NCBI GenBank assembly: GCA_963729695.1
Contig: CAVSOT010000008.1
Span: 62,001 to 126,000 of the forward strand
DNA from: PALSA-693 sp963729695
GTDB taxonomy: Bacteria > Actinomycetota > Acidimicrobiia > Acidimicrobiales > Palsa-688
Direction of reading: 5' to 3'
DNA: 64,000 nucleotides
Each line of letters begins with the position of its first letter. The stretch's first letter is position 1. The position numbers and the translations under genes are program-made. Of the stretch, positions 34,521-43,317 are shown in pieces. The notes below the pieces were generated by a model. The model searched no databases, was not told the origin of the DNA, and saw only the letters and a program-made list of their open reading frames with translations.

Positions 34521-34880
34521 ATGAGCGTTATCGCAGATCAAGGCCTCTTTTTGGACTTTGACCAACGACGCGACGAATTCGGAAGACCCGCGGAAAACCG
34601 CTGTAATCGCTCTCAATGACAGCGGACCCAGGTGCGGGAGGATATTCCGGGCGAGGAGCCTCTCGTACCGGTAGCGAGTTGACGGTGACAGTGGCCTACC
34701 CTTCACCACTCGAGCTGTCAGCCATTCGGCGGCGTACATCGAGAGGGTCACTTTCCCAGCCCTCGGATCGGTGACGAACCCAACGAGCTCGTCGCCTTCG
34801 ACTTTGGCCTCGTAGGCGTCGGCGTCCTTGCGGCGGACGAAGCGCTTGGATCGTTCCCCTTCGCCGGGTGCGCTAGCGGC
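34521..34880 (-). pseudogene. Second integrase, N-terminal remnant
   Basis: On the minus strand: AWRYEGR near 34870, then (after a frame change) SKRFVRRKDADAYEAKVEGD, then VTLSMYAAEWLTARVVKGRP and LSPSTRYRYERLLARNILPH. This is the arm-binding and SAM-like core-binding part of a phage integrase. It stops within about 70 bases of attR and has no catalytic domain. It differs from the integrase at 30198, so it marks an older or neighbouring element at the same tRNA site. Confidence 0.65.
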
Positions 34881-34898
34881 CTTCGTATCGCCATGCGC

Positions 34899-35744
34899 CT
34901 ATGGCTGTCGATAGTCGTTTGATGTGTGCCATCTCTCTGCTCCTCTCGAGACCTCTTCCTCCATCGGCCCGGGCCAAACCAGCCTAGGAAGCGACTGGGA
35001 CAGCCGAACCCTGCTTCTGCTGGCAGTTCTGGCGGTCGAGCGGGTCGGACGGGTTAGCCGCCAATCGGCAGCCGGCGGATCCGAGCGTGTCCCGGTATGA
35101 GACTCACAGCGGCGCCCTCGCCCAACGGCCCCCTCGAGCTCCACCAGTGCCGAGATCGATAGGGCCGCCTGGCCGTCGAGGCCGTGAGGGGCACGGCGCA
35201 GCACCACCACGCTGGGAGCCCGAATGATCCGATAATCCACAGCGATCCTCTCGAACGCCACCTTCAGATCATGCCTCCACAGCCGATACCACCCACCAAC
35301 ATCACCACCGATAAACACCACCCCCGCAGACCACCAACCCCGCAGACCACCAACCCGATTCAGTTCACCACTCCACCGTCCTCCGTCAACAGCAAGAATC
35401 ACAAGCAGCAGATATTTGCCACTGGGTTCCCCGGAGGGGACGAGAAGGGGCGCGGTACAGGACGGTCTCTGTTGCGCCTTCCGGGCGAAGGTCTGCAACC
35501 GGCAACGTCGATCGGAATGGGTCTGGAAGACAAGGAAGGCTCTGGCGAACAGGAATGCCCCGACGTCGCCAACGACCCTGCGACTACGCCTGAGTGCGGC
35601 ATCTACTACTTCGCTCATGTCTTCGTCTCCCGATGGGAGCGGCATGCCCCTCATCGTCGAGGCCCGTGTCGGTACCCACAAACCCGCGGCTGGGAACACC
35701 CCAATCGGTACCACCTGATATCGCTCGACCTCCTGCCCTGCCAT
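34899..35744 (-). CDS. Uncertain hypothetical protein
   Basis: A 281-codon open frame on the minus strand. Some parts look protein-like (DEDMSEVVDAALRRSRRVV, YLLLVILAVDGGRWSGEL), but the C-terminal 90 residues are Arg/Ser/Thr-rich and there is a competing plus-strand frame over the same DNA. No family recognised. Region 34899-36076 otherwise shows no clear gene; it may be degraded island DNA. Confidence 0.25.
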   Translation of the reverse strand: MAGQEVERYQVVPIGVFPAAGLWVPTRASTMRGMPLPSGDEDMSEVVDAALRRSRRVVGDVGAFLFARAFLVFQTHSDRRCRLQTFARKAQQRPSCTAPLLVPSGEPSGKYLLLVILAVDGGRWSGELNRVGGLRGWWSAGVVFIGGDVGGWYRLWRHDLKVAFERIAVDYRIIRAPSVVVLRRAPHGLDGQAALSISALVELEGAVGRGRRCESHTGTRSDPPAADWRLTRPTRSTARTASRSRVRLSQSLPRLVWPGPMEEEVSRGAERWHTSNDYRQP

Positions 35745-35982
35745 ATTGCGACGGGGTGTCCGTCAAACCGAGTCAGGTCCAGTCGAACTGTCGGCGCGTT
35801 CCGGTGGCGTCCAGCCCGGTCGCGGTATCGAGGATCTTCGGTATTTGAGTGTCGGCAACAGTCACGAGAGGTCTCCCTTCAGAGGTTGTGAAACGTGCCA
35901 CCGAGGACGCCGCCGTATTCCACCGCCAGGCAGTCCCTCAGTCGTATGCGACACGCCCACCAAGATCGCGATGGTTCATCTG

Positions 35983-36014
35983 AACTAGGAACTAGTTGCT
36001 CGATTAGATCGAGC
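35983..36014. promoter_or_regulatory. Two adjoining palindromes
   Basis: AACTAG-GAA-CTAGTT (35983-35997) is followed without a gap by GCTCGAT-TAG-ATCGAGC (35998-36014). They lie 63 bp before the ATG of the membrane protein at 36077 and may be operator sites or a leader hairpin pair. Confidence 0.45.
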
Positions 36015-36076
36015 CGACTAAAAAGAGGCCAGCTTCACCTTCGAACGAAGGTCCTAGCCAAGGAGGGGGTAGAAGA

Positions 36077-36796
36077 ATGAGTTCACAAGCGCTGCCATGG
36101 CCTCAGCATCGAGCCAGATGGGGACCAGCCTGCGGGTTGGTGTTCGTAGTGCTACTGGTAGTGGGATTCCTTATCACCAGTCCACCGAACACCAACAAGT
36201 CTCCGGCCTACCTCCTGGCCTGGTACAACAACAGCAGCCATAAGAGAAACCTGACCATCTCTCTCCTGCTGATTGATATTGGCATCGTGTTCGGGATCTT
36301 CTGGTTTGGCTACCTACGGGATCGCTGGGGTCGCACCGACATCGGAGCCAGGCTGGCCCCGATCATGCTGGTGGGAGCCGGAATATTCGCCGCCGGGGGA
36401 GCGATTTTCAACGGGGCCGAGATCGCCTTGATCGATTCGCCCAAGCACATGACCCCCGACACCGCTCAGACCCTGAACTTCCTGCAGTCCGACATCGGGG
36501 CCGCGGCGGTGTTCGTCGGGGTGTCGATCCTGATGTTCGCGGCGGGGTTCATTATCCTGAAGACCAGGATCGTGCCGGTCTGGCTGGCCTGGGTCAGCTT
36601 CCTGCTAGCGGTGGTGTCTCTGGCTGGGCCGATCGGGTTCTTCGCCTTCTTCGCTATGGGTATCTGGATCCTCATCGTGGCCTTCTTCATGTGGCGGTTT
36701 GAGGGATCACTCCCGGCATCGGAGGACGGGCTCGAACGTCCATCCCCGGTTGCCCAAGCGGTACCCCTGGATAGCCCAGAAGCCTCCCCTGCCTAA
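36077..36796 (+). CDS. Six-helix membrane protein
   Basis: A 239-residue integral membrane protein, probably of the DUF4386-like type, with six hydrophobic segments (about 16-36, 60-80, 92-112, 140-160, 166-190, 190-210) and a Pro/Ser-rich tail. The ATG follows AAGGAGGGGG. Function unknown. No partner gene; upstream are two palindromes. Confidence 0.75.
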   Translation: MSSQALPWPQHRARWGPACGLVFVVLLVVGFLITSPPNTNKSPAYLLAWYNNSSHKRNLTISLLLIDIGIVFGIFWFGYLRDRWGRTDIGARLAPIMLVGAGIFAAGGAIFNGAEIALIDSPKHMTPDTAQTLNFLQSDIGAAAVFVGVSILMFAAGFIILKTRIVPVWLAWVSFLLAVVSLAGPIGFFAFFAMGIWILIVAFFMWRFEGSLPASEDGLERPSPVAQAVPLDSPEASPA

Positions 36797-37046
36797 TCAC
36801 TGAGAGGCCCCGCCGCCAGCGCTCTTGGAGATCATCAACGGGCACCCGGGCATCAGGGTTGATGGTCGGGCGCCCGCCTCGGTCCATCTGTTCGAGTTTG
36901 GCTTCGCGGCACAGGCTGATGGCGGCCCACGCACCTATGCCCGGGACGGCGCTCAGCAGGTCGGTGGGTATCTTCAGGGCGATGGAGTCGACGCCGACAG
37001 GGGCTCGAGGACGGCGAGCCGTACTAATCGGGTCTTGCGACGGCAT
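36687..37046 (-). CDS. Possible small HTH protein
   Basis: On the minus strand TDLLSAVPGIGAWAAISLCR, then AKLEQMDRGGRPTINPDARV and VDDLQERW resembles an excisionase-type winged HTH (helix, turn, basic wing, VP strand). The C-terminal 35 codons overlap the membrane gene 36077-36796 tail to tail and are probably not real. Low support; the gap 36797-37196 has no better candidate. Confidence 0.25.
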   Translation of the reverse strand: MPSQDPISTARRPRAPVGVDSIALKIPTDLLSAVPGIGAWAAISLCREAKLEQMDRGGRPTINPDARVPVDDLQERWRRGLSVIRQGRLLGYPGVPLGQPGMDVRARPPMPGVIPQTAT

Positions 37047-37196
37047 CCTCGGGCGGGGAGCGGCGCTGCCCGGGTGTAGGGTGGAGGTGACACGGTAAAG
37101 ATCCCGGTCGTGTCGAGCTTGTTTCGGTTGGCTCGGGAGCGATGCTCCGGACCCTGGTAGCGCGTCATTTGCAGCGCCGGACGCCAGGAGAGTGTC

Positions 37197-37745
37197 ATGG
37201 CTCCAATCGAGTTTTCGCCCGGGAGTGTTTCTGGTCGCCGGGCGGCGGTGTTGCCGGGGTGCGAGGCTGATCGCGCTGTGGTCTGGTTGCGGGGCGCGCA
37301 TGACGCATCCACCGTGGTGCAGTTGTGCACGATCATGGCTCGGGCGATCGCGTTTGACGAAGCCGACGTGGTCGTCGACTTGAGCGAGGTGACGTTCATG
37401 GGTGCCGCTACGGTTGGGGTGATCCTCCGGGCCGAAGCGTTCCTCCTAGAGCGGTCGCGGTCTTTGATGCTGCGATCTCCGTCCACCTGCTCCCGGCGTA
37501 TCCTCGGCCTGTGCGGTTGGGGGGATCTCATCGATCCCCGGTGTGCAGACGCCGCGGGTGTGACACGAAGGTCAGGTGCGGTCGGTACCGGGGTGGCGAC
37601 ACGAACAACCGATCGGGCTGATTGCCGCGCCCCGGATTCGGTCCTGGCGGGCGGCGTCACCGCCCCGAGGGAGGGGTGGTGGGTGGACGCCCATCGTGCC
37701 GGGGAAGAGCGCACCAGCAGTTTGGCCGGCCGGGGCAGGCCTTGA
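37197..37745 (+). CDS. STAS-domain protein lacking phospho-Ser
   Basis: A 182-residue protein whose residues about 25-115 are a STAS fold (anti-sigma factor antagonist): VVWLRGAHDASTV, VVVDLSEVTFMGAATVGVIL, RSLMLRSPSTCSRRILGL. In active antagonists the loop reads D-S-S/T-G; here it is M-G-A-A-T, so the serine that an anti-sigma kinase would phosphorylate is missing. The last 60 residues are of low quality. GGAG precedes ATG 37197. It is one base from the first GAF-ANTAR gene. Confidence 0.75.
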   Translation: MAPIEFSPGSVSGRRAAVLPGCEADRAVVWLRGAHDASTVVQLCTIMARAIAFDEADVVVDLSEVTFMGAATVGVILRAEAFLLERSRSLMLRSPSTCSRRILGLCGWGDLIDPRCADAAGVTRRSGAVGTGVATRTTDRADCRAPDSVLAGGVTAPREGWWVDAHRAGEERTSSLAGRGRP

Positions 37746-37746
37746 G

Positions 37747-38472
37747 GTGGCCGGCGAACGGCGCCTACGCATCCTGACCCGGCTTGTCGGCGGCACTGCC
37801 CCGAAGGGGGAGACCAAGCGGCTGTGCGAGGTGTGCGCAGAGGTGACTGGTATGAGCGGGGCGGGGATCATGCTGATGTCCGGTGACGTGGCCCGAGGCT
37901 CGGTGTGCACCACCAATACGGTGAGCGCGCTCATCGAGGAGTTGCAGTACACCCTCGGCGAGGGCCCTTGCGTGGACGCCTACGGCCAGGATCGGCCCGT
38001 ACTCGAACCTGATCTGGCTCATCCGGCCACGCCCCGATGGCTGGCCTTCACCGTCGCGGCCGTGGAGGCTGGGGTGCGGGCCGTGTTCGGCTTCCCCCTC
38101 CAGGTGGGAGCGGTCCGGCTCGGGGCTCTCAACTTGTACCGCGACCAGCCCGGGCCCCTCAGCGACGACCAGCACGCCGACGCCCTGGTCATGGCCGACG
38201 TCGCTGCCCAGGCAATCCTGGTGCTGCAGGCCAACGCCCCGCCTGGCCGGCTCGCCGCGGAACTGGAGGCGGGCGCCGACTTCCACTATGCGGTGCACCA
38301 AGCCTCCGGCATGGTCGCCGCCCAGCTTGAGGTCACCGTCGCCCAGGCCCTGATCCGGCTGCGGGCCTACGCCTTCGCCAACGACCGACCCCTCGCCGCG
38401 GTAGCCGATGACGTGGTCGGCCGAACGCTCCGATTCGATGACCGATACGGAGACATGGCCCCACTGCCATGA
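37747..38472 (+). CDS. GAF-ANTAR regulator 1
   Basis: A 241-residue protein with a GAF sensor (about 5-155: AGIMLMSGDVARGSV, LGEGPCVDAYGQDRPV, GFPLQVGAVRLGALNLY) and a C-terminal ANTAR RNA-binding domain (about 178-232: HQASGMVAAQLEVTVAQALI, RLRAYAFANDRPL). ANTAR proteins bind paired hairpins to prevent transcription termination. GTG 37747 follows the STAS stop by one base. A ligand or redox signal is likely sensed by the GAF domain. Confidence 0.82.
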   Translation: MAGERRLRILTRLVGGTAPKGETKRLCEVCAEVTGMSGAGIMLMSGDVARGSVCTTNTVSALIEELQYTLGEGPCVDAYGQDRPVLEPDLAHPATPRWLAFTVAAVEAGVRAVFGFPLQVGAVRLGALNLYRDQPGPLSDDQHADALVMADVAAQAILVLQANAPPGRLAAELEAGADFHYAVHQASGMVAAQLEVTVAQALIRLRAYAFANDRPLAAVADDVVGRTLRFDDRYGDMAPLP

Positions 38473-38575
38473 GGTTCACTTGCGCCCGCAGCCCGGGTCC
38501 ACGGTATACCATCAGGTGGTCTGGCTGCGGCCCTGGGACGGCCCAATGGCCGAGCCGGTGGTGATGGGAGGTCAG

Positions 38576-39316
38576 ATGCCCAGAGAAGCAGTGCTCGCCA
38601 GGACCTTCGTGGAGTTGGCCGACACGCTGGTGGCCGACTTCGATGTCATCGAGTTACTGACCCTGCTGGCGGACCGTTGCGTGGATGTGCTCGAAGTCGA
38701 CGCCGCCGGTCTGATGCTGGTTGCGCCCGACGGGGACTTGCGGGTGATGGCCTCCTCCAGCGAGACCATGCGCATGCTGGAGTTGTTCGAACTGCAATCC
38801 CAGGAAGGCCCCTGCCTGGACTGCTATCGCGGCGGGCTGCCCGTCGTCAATCAGGACCTGGCCGCGGTCAACAGCCGCTGGCCCCGATTCGCGGCCGAAG
38901 CTCTGGCCGCAGGGTTTCAGTCGGTGCACGCCCTGCCCCTGCGACTGCGCGGCGCCGTGATCGGCGCCCTCAACCTGTTCCACGTCGAGGCGGGGCAGAT
39001 GCGACAAGACGATGTCGACGCGGCCCAAGCCCTCGCCGATGTGGCCACCATCGCCATCCTGCAGCACCGAGCCGCCCTCGAGGCACAGGCTGTGAACGAA
39101 CAGCTCAGCCACGCCCTCAACAGTCGCATCGTCATCGAGCAAGCCAAAGGGATGGTGGCCAGTCGGGAGGGCCTCGACATGGAACAGGCGTTCTCGACAC
39201 TGCGCAACTACGCCCGAAACCACAACCTCCGCCTGTCAGACGTCGCCCGCGACGTCATCGACGGCACCCTCGCCGCCTCGGCCCTCGGTCGGCCGGCGCC
39301 TTCGAAACCAGCCTGA
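38576..39316 (+). CDS. GAF-ANTAR regulator 2
   Basis: A 246-residue paralogue of the preceding gene: GAF domain (FVELADTLVADFDVIELLTL, EGPCLDCYRGGLPVVNQDL, ALPLRLRGAVIGALNLF) and ANTAR domain (IVIEQAKGMVASREGLDMEQ, AFSTLRNYARNHNLRLSD). ATG 38576 is preceded by GGGAGGT and gives the family-typical MPREAVLARTF; ATG 38546 is an alternative. Two GAF-ANTAR genes in a row after a STAS gene suggest a small stress-signalling set. Confidence 0.83.
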   Translation: MPREAVLARTFVELADTLVADFDVIELLTLLADRCVDVLEVDAAGLMLVAPDGDLRVMASSSETMRMLELFELQSQEGPCLDCYRGGLPVVNQDLAAVNSRWPRFAAEALAAGFQSVHALPLRLRGAVIGALNLFHVEAGQMRQDDVDAAQALADVATIAILQHRAALEAQAVNEQLSHALNSRIVIEQAKGMVASREGLDMEQAFSTLRNYARNHNLRLSDVARDVIDGTLAASALGRPAPSKPA

Positions 39317-39621
39317 GCAGCCGGCACCTACCCAACCCGGCTACTCCGCTTCCCGACTGGGCAGCCTTGACGAGGGCCGATCCCGTCGATCCGGCGTAAC
39401 ACAGGTCAGCCGCGGAAAGGCGAAGGTAGTGATCGACACGATTGAGGCTGTGAGCGGCGACACGGCGCTTATTGGACCGGCCGGGGCGGTCTGACGTTTG
39501 GCCCGCGGGAGCGTCCCGGGTGGGCCAGAGACCTCCAACTGCCGGTCGGATGACAGTGTCTTGCTGTCCGCGGTCTGGGGGTGCTGCCACCGACGTACCG
39601 TTCCAGGCGGTAGCGTGGTTT

Positions 39622-40545
39622 ATGCCGGGATATGGAGGGGTTGGTCCGGCCGTCGATCCTGCGTCATTGGGGGCGACGACCGAGGGGGCGTCGCAGCGGG
39701 CTATCGAGCATCACTATGACGTCGGGCGGGACTTCTACGACCTGTGGCTCGACGCTCGCCGGGTTTACTCCTGCGGGTATTGGCCGGGGCCGCTTGATGA
39801 TGATCTGGATGCCGCGCAGATGGCGAAATTGGCATGGCACGCCACCGCGGCAGGAGCCGATGGGGCGTCACGCGTGCTCGACGTCGGCTGCGGCTGGGGA
39901 GCCTTGCTCGGGTATCTGACCGCAGAGCGAGGGGTTGCCCACGTCACCGGGCTCACCCTCAGCACCGATCAGGCCGCTGCCGCTGAGGCCGTTGCCGGCG
40001 GGGCCGAGGTCCGCTTGGAGGACTGGCGGGACCACCAGCCCGCGGCCGGCTATGACGCCATTATCTGCGTTGGCGCCTTCGAGCATTTCGCCCGGGCAGA
40101 CCTCGACCGCGAGGCCCGTCGGGCGGTCTACCAGGCGTTCTTCGAGCGCTGCGCCGCCTGGCTGCCTGCTGCGGGTCGCCTGTCCCTGCAGACCATCGGC
40201 TACGAGGATTTCGATCCCGCCCGGGCGACGGTGTCGACGTTTTTCACCGAGGACATCTTTCCGGACTCGGGCCTGCCGTGGCTGAGCGACATTGTGGCGG
40301 CTTCGGAGGGCACCTTCCGGGTGCGGGCGCTGCGCAGCGACGCGAACCACTACGAGCACACCCTCCACTTGTGGCAGCGGCGCCTGCAGGTCAACGAGGT
40401 CGCGGCCCTGGCCGTGGTGGACCGGGTCGTCTACCGCCGCTATTTGCGGTACCTGCGAGTGTCGCGGGCCATGTTCGACCGCGGCGTCTGCACCCTGTAC
40501 CGCATCGTGTTGGAGCGCCGGCCTCCGAAGGGTCACCGCCGGTGA
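39622..40545 (+). CDS. Cyclopropane-fatty-acid-synthase-like methyltransferase
   Basis: A 307-residue SAM-dependent lipid methyltransferase. IEHHYDVGRDFYDLWLD and YSCGYW are the CFA-synthase entry motif; VLDVGCGWGALLGYL binds SAM; GAFEHFARADL is the active-site EH. Members add a methylene or methyl group to an unsaturated acyl chain in phospholipids. ATG 39622 is chosen. Its TGA overlaps the desaturase GTG (GTGA), so substrate formation and methylation are coupled. The gap 39317-39621 shows no gene. Confidence 0.85.
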   Translation: MPGYGGVGPAVDPASLGATTEGASQRAIEHHYDVGRDFYDLWLDARRVYSCGYWPGPLDDDLDAAQMAKLAWHATAAGADGASRVLDVGCGWGALLGYLTAERGVAHVTGLTLSTDQAAAAEAVAGGAEVRLEDWRDHQPAAGYDAIICVGAFEHFARADLDREARRAVYQAFFERCAAWLPAAGRLSLQTIGYEDFDPARATVSTFFTEDIFPDSGLPWLSDIVAASEGTFRVRALRSDANHYEHTLHLWQRRLQVNEVAALAVVDRVVYRRYLRYLRVSRAMFDRGVCTLYRIVLERRPPKGHRR

Positions 40546-41453
40546 CGCCGCCCGGGTTCGCGCTCTCGGAGCGCCTGGAGGCTTGCGCCCGGACCCTGCT
40601 CGCCCGTCACTTGGAGCGCAGCCGGGAGTGGTTTCCCCACCAGCTGGTCCCCTGGCATCTCGGCCGCGACACCGCATCTGACATCGACGAAGCTAGAACC
40701 GGAGTACCGGAGTGCGCCGGGGTGCGCAGCGCCCTGCTGGTCAACCTGTTGACCGAGGACAACCTTCCTCACTACTTCCACCAGATCGCCCAGGCCTTTC
40801 CCGGCGACTCGGCGATGAACGAGTGGGCCCGCAGGTGGGCGGCGGAGGAGCAGCGGCATTCGACGGTGTTACACGACTGGATCTGCGTGACCGGCCAGCT
40901 GGATCTGGTGGCGCTGGAGCGAGCTCGGATGGAGCAGGTGAGCACCGGCTTCAGCCCCGGCGTACGGGCCGAGAGCGTATGCGACGGACTGGTATATCTG
41001 GCCCTCCAAGAGCTGGCCACGCGCGTGTCGTACCGCAACACTGGCCGGCAACTGGTCGACCGAGGTGGCGCCGCGATCATGAACAGGGTGGCCGCCGACG
41101 AGAACCTGCACTTCCTCTTCTACCGGGACATGGCGTCGGCCGCCATGGACGAGAACCCCTCCGCGGGCATGGTGGCACTCGACCGGCAGGTGACCCATTT
41201 CGAGATGCCGGGGACCACCGTCGCCGGCTTCGCTGTCCACGCCGCCGCCATCGCCGCTGCCGGCATCTACAACTACGGCGTGCACTACGAGCAGATCCTC
41301 GATCCCCTCATCCACCGACATTGGAAGGTGGACTCGATGTGCGGCCTGGACGAGCCCGCTGAGGCCGCCCGCAATCATCTCCTAGCTTGGATGGCCCGTC
41401 TACGCCGAGTAGCGGACCGGCTTCAGCACCAGAATTCCCCATCCGCCTTCTGA
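40542..41453 (+). CDS. Acyl-ACP desaturase (fatty acid desaturase 2)
   Basis: A 303-residue soluble di-iron desaturase. Iron ligands are visible in TEDNLPHYF, WAAEEQRHS (EExxH) and ADENLHFLFYRD (DExxH-like), as in DesA proteins of mycobacteria. It introduces a double bond into acyl-ACP using O2 and ferredoxin. GTG 40542 overlaps the methyltransferase stop; together they can make a cyclopropane or methyl-branched fatty acid. Confidence 0.85.
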   Translation: MTPPGFALSERLEACARTLLARHLERSREWFPHQLVPWHLGRDTASDIDEARTGVPECAGVRSALLVNLLTEDNLPHYFHQIAQAFPGDSAMNEWARRWAAEEQRHSTVLHDWICVTGQLDLVALERARMEQVSTGFSPGVRAESVCDGLVYLALQELATRVSYRNTGRQLVDRGGAAIMNRVAADENLHFLFYRDMASAAMDENPSAGMVALDRQVTHFEMPGTTVAGFAVHAAAIAAAGIYNYGVHYEQILDPLIHRHWKVDSMCGLDEPAEAARNHLLAWMARLRRVADRLQHQNSPSAF

Positions 41454-41619
41454 AAGTCACCGCAAAGGCCGGTCGGCGACCTAACCGCCAGGGTATGACC
41501 GCGGGCAGACGCGCGGACGAGGTTGAGGGTTGGCCGTCACCGGCATACGCCGGCGCTGTACCACGCATTGCACCGACAACGATATAGCAAAACCCTCCGG
41601 ATTTCAGTGGCCCGGGACG

Positions 41620-42168
41620 TTACCTGCCGTCTGCTGCGACCAGGCGCTCGACGAGCTCGTCGACATTGCCCGTCTTGGGCAGTCCGCGCTTGGCCAGTAG
41701 CTCGCTGAGCTCGGCCTTGGTCAGGCTCTCGTAGCGCTCGACGGCCTTTTCGTGGGCCTGCCTGGCCCGCTGACGATCAAGCTTGCGAGCCTCTCGTTCC
41801 AGGTCCTTCTCGGCCTCCTCGGCCTTCTGGGCTTGGGCCTGGGCGACTCCACGAGCGACGTCAACCTCGTCGCGCACGAGCGCGCCCACCGACTCCACTT
41901 GTTTGCCGGACGCATCCGACAGCGTCTTGGCCGCATCCAGCCAGGTGATGGTCGCCTCGCGGTTGATGCCGACGGTCCGCTGCACAAAGTCGAAATACCG
42001 CTCGGCCGCCGGGACGAGGTCGATCTGGAGCATCTTGGGGAAGCGTCGCGTCTGCTCGCTGAAGCTCAGCGCACCCTGCTTCCACAACTCGGTCGACCGG
42101 GCCACCGAGCTTCGGACCCGGCCGCCTGCCTCGCTCGAATGCTTCGCGGCTGTACTCAGTGCGCTCAT
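41620..42168 (-). CDS. SAP-domain protein with coiled coil
   Basis: A 182-residue protein. The middle (about 100-145) is an Ala/Glu/Arg/Lys-rich coiled coil (AQAQAQKAEEAEKDLERE); the C-terminus is a SAP domain (LTKAELSELLAKRGLPKTGN then DELVERL), a DNA-binding helix-extended-loop-helix. The N-terminal 95 residues resemble phasin-like helical proteins. Function unknown; a nucleoid- or granule-associated role is conjecture. GC is lower and the flanks are gene-poor. Confidence 0.7.
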   Translation of the reverse strand: MSALSTAAKHSSEAGGRVRSSVARSTELWKQGALSFSEQTRRFPKMLQIDLVPAAERYFDFVQRTVGINREATITWLDAAKTLSDASGKQVESVGALVRDEVDVARGVAQAQAQKAEEAEKDLEREARKLDRQRARQAHEKAVERYESLTKAELSELLAKRGLPKTGNVDELVERLVAADGR

Positions 42169-42434
42169 AAAACTCTCCGCCTCGTCTTTCTCACTAGGAA
42201 ATAACTATAGCAAGCATATGCTCACTGGAGCGAGCATTTGTGAAAGGTCGTCTGTCGGACCCAGCCACAACTGGCCTTCCAACGGATCACTAGGGGGTGG
42301 CGCAGCTAACCAGATGGCCTTGCGCACCGAAGCAGGCATGGTCCGCGACCAGAAGGGGCCTTGGGTGTCGTTCGCCCGGGCTCGAACCCGAAACGCCAGA
42401 AAACGGAAAAGCAAGGTCGTTGGGGTGACGAACC

Positions 42435-42458
42435 CTTCGACGAAACCCGTCGTCGAAG
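42435..42458. terminator. 9-bp hairpin after hydrophobic protein gene
   Basis: CTTCGACGA (42435-42443), loop of six, TCGTCGAAG (42450-42458). It lies 83 bp beyond the stop of the minus-strand gene at 42541 and could end its transcript, though no U-run follows. The rest of 42169-42540 holds nothing clear. Confidence 0.35.
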
Positions 42459-42540
42459 AGTCCGTTCCGACCCGTGGGCCGAAGGCCTGAACTTCACGAC
42501 GCCAGGGCGTCGGCCTCAATCGTGGTCCGGTCCAACTCCG

Positions 42541-42705
42541 CTACCAGCGATAGAAGTGACCGCGGCCGGCGTTCTCGCCTCTTCCGATGGCAAGGCCGAT
42601 CAGCCAGGCCACAAACAGCACGATCGCTAGTATCCACAGAGCATGCAACGCAAAGCCGAGCCCGAAAAACAACAACACCAACAGCAATCCTAATAGGATT
42701 AACAT
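42541..42705 (-). CDS. Small hydrophobic protein
   Basis: A 54-residue protein, MLILLGLLLVLLFFGLGFAL then HALWILAIVLFVAWLIGLAI, with two membrane segments and the basic tail GRGHFYRW. This pattern is common in actinobacterial small hydrophobic (DUF5670/lmo0937-like) proteins, often stress-induced. ATG 42705 follows AAAGGA. The upstream in-frame extension is of poor quality and rejected. Confidence 0.75.
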   Translation of the reverse strand: MLILLGLLLVLLFFGLGFALHALWILAIVLFVAWLIGLAIGRGENAGRGHFYRW

Positions 42706-43317
42706 CGCGAGTCCTTTCTGTCTGACTCCATCCTTCCCCGCGTGGGCCTGATGAAACCAAAATGCGAAGAATGTCGGGCCGTATTGGTTCACAGGGCAAA
42801 GCTGAACACCGGGTGAGGTCGTTGGCGACGATTAGGGTCGACGCGTCCTGGAACTCTTAGCCCTCCCGCCATGCGCCGTTGACGGTGTGGCAGCCTGAAC
42901 GCTGGGAGTAGCGCTCTATAAAGAGAGGTCATTTTGGCCCGAAACCCCTTTAGACCAGGCGGTCGGTGAGCGGACACGGGCGCGAACCAGCAAAACTTGC
43001 TGCTGAATTCGCAGCGCAAATTCGGATCACCTATAGCCGGTCCTCCCGGCCAGCCGATTTTGGACTAAACCATGGGCCGGCGGCTGGCCGACATGACGGT
43101 CGCAAAATTCTGATCGCGGGAAATGGCGTTCTGGCCCCGCTCCGGGTAAGCCTCACGTGCACCAGCGTCCTTCACGGCGGGAGATTTGCGGTAGGGCCCG
43201 TCTCCGCTGCGAATGCTATTCCGGCAGCAAATGGGTCCGGCAGCAAATGGGCGACCGCCGCCTATGGCGGGGAGGCGCGGGTGTCCGGCATGGGTCCGGG
43301 GGATCGGACTTAGTGGC
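42706..43317. other. Gene-poor stretch with a short tandem repeat
   Basis: No convincing gene on either strand. A 16-bp unit CCGGCAGCAAATGGG plus one base is present twice in tandem at 43221-43252, just before the catalase fragment. Confidence 0.5.

Noticed and set aside
35184..35891. Plus-strand 235-codon frame
   Set aside because: Low-complexity His/Pro/Thr-rich composition and overlap with an equally doubtful minus frame.
42375..42400. tRNA T-arm-like sequence (CGGGCTCGAACCCG) on the minus strand
   Set aside because: No matching acceptor, D-arm or anticodon stem nearby; at most a tRNA fragment.
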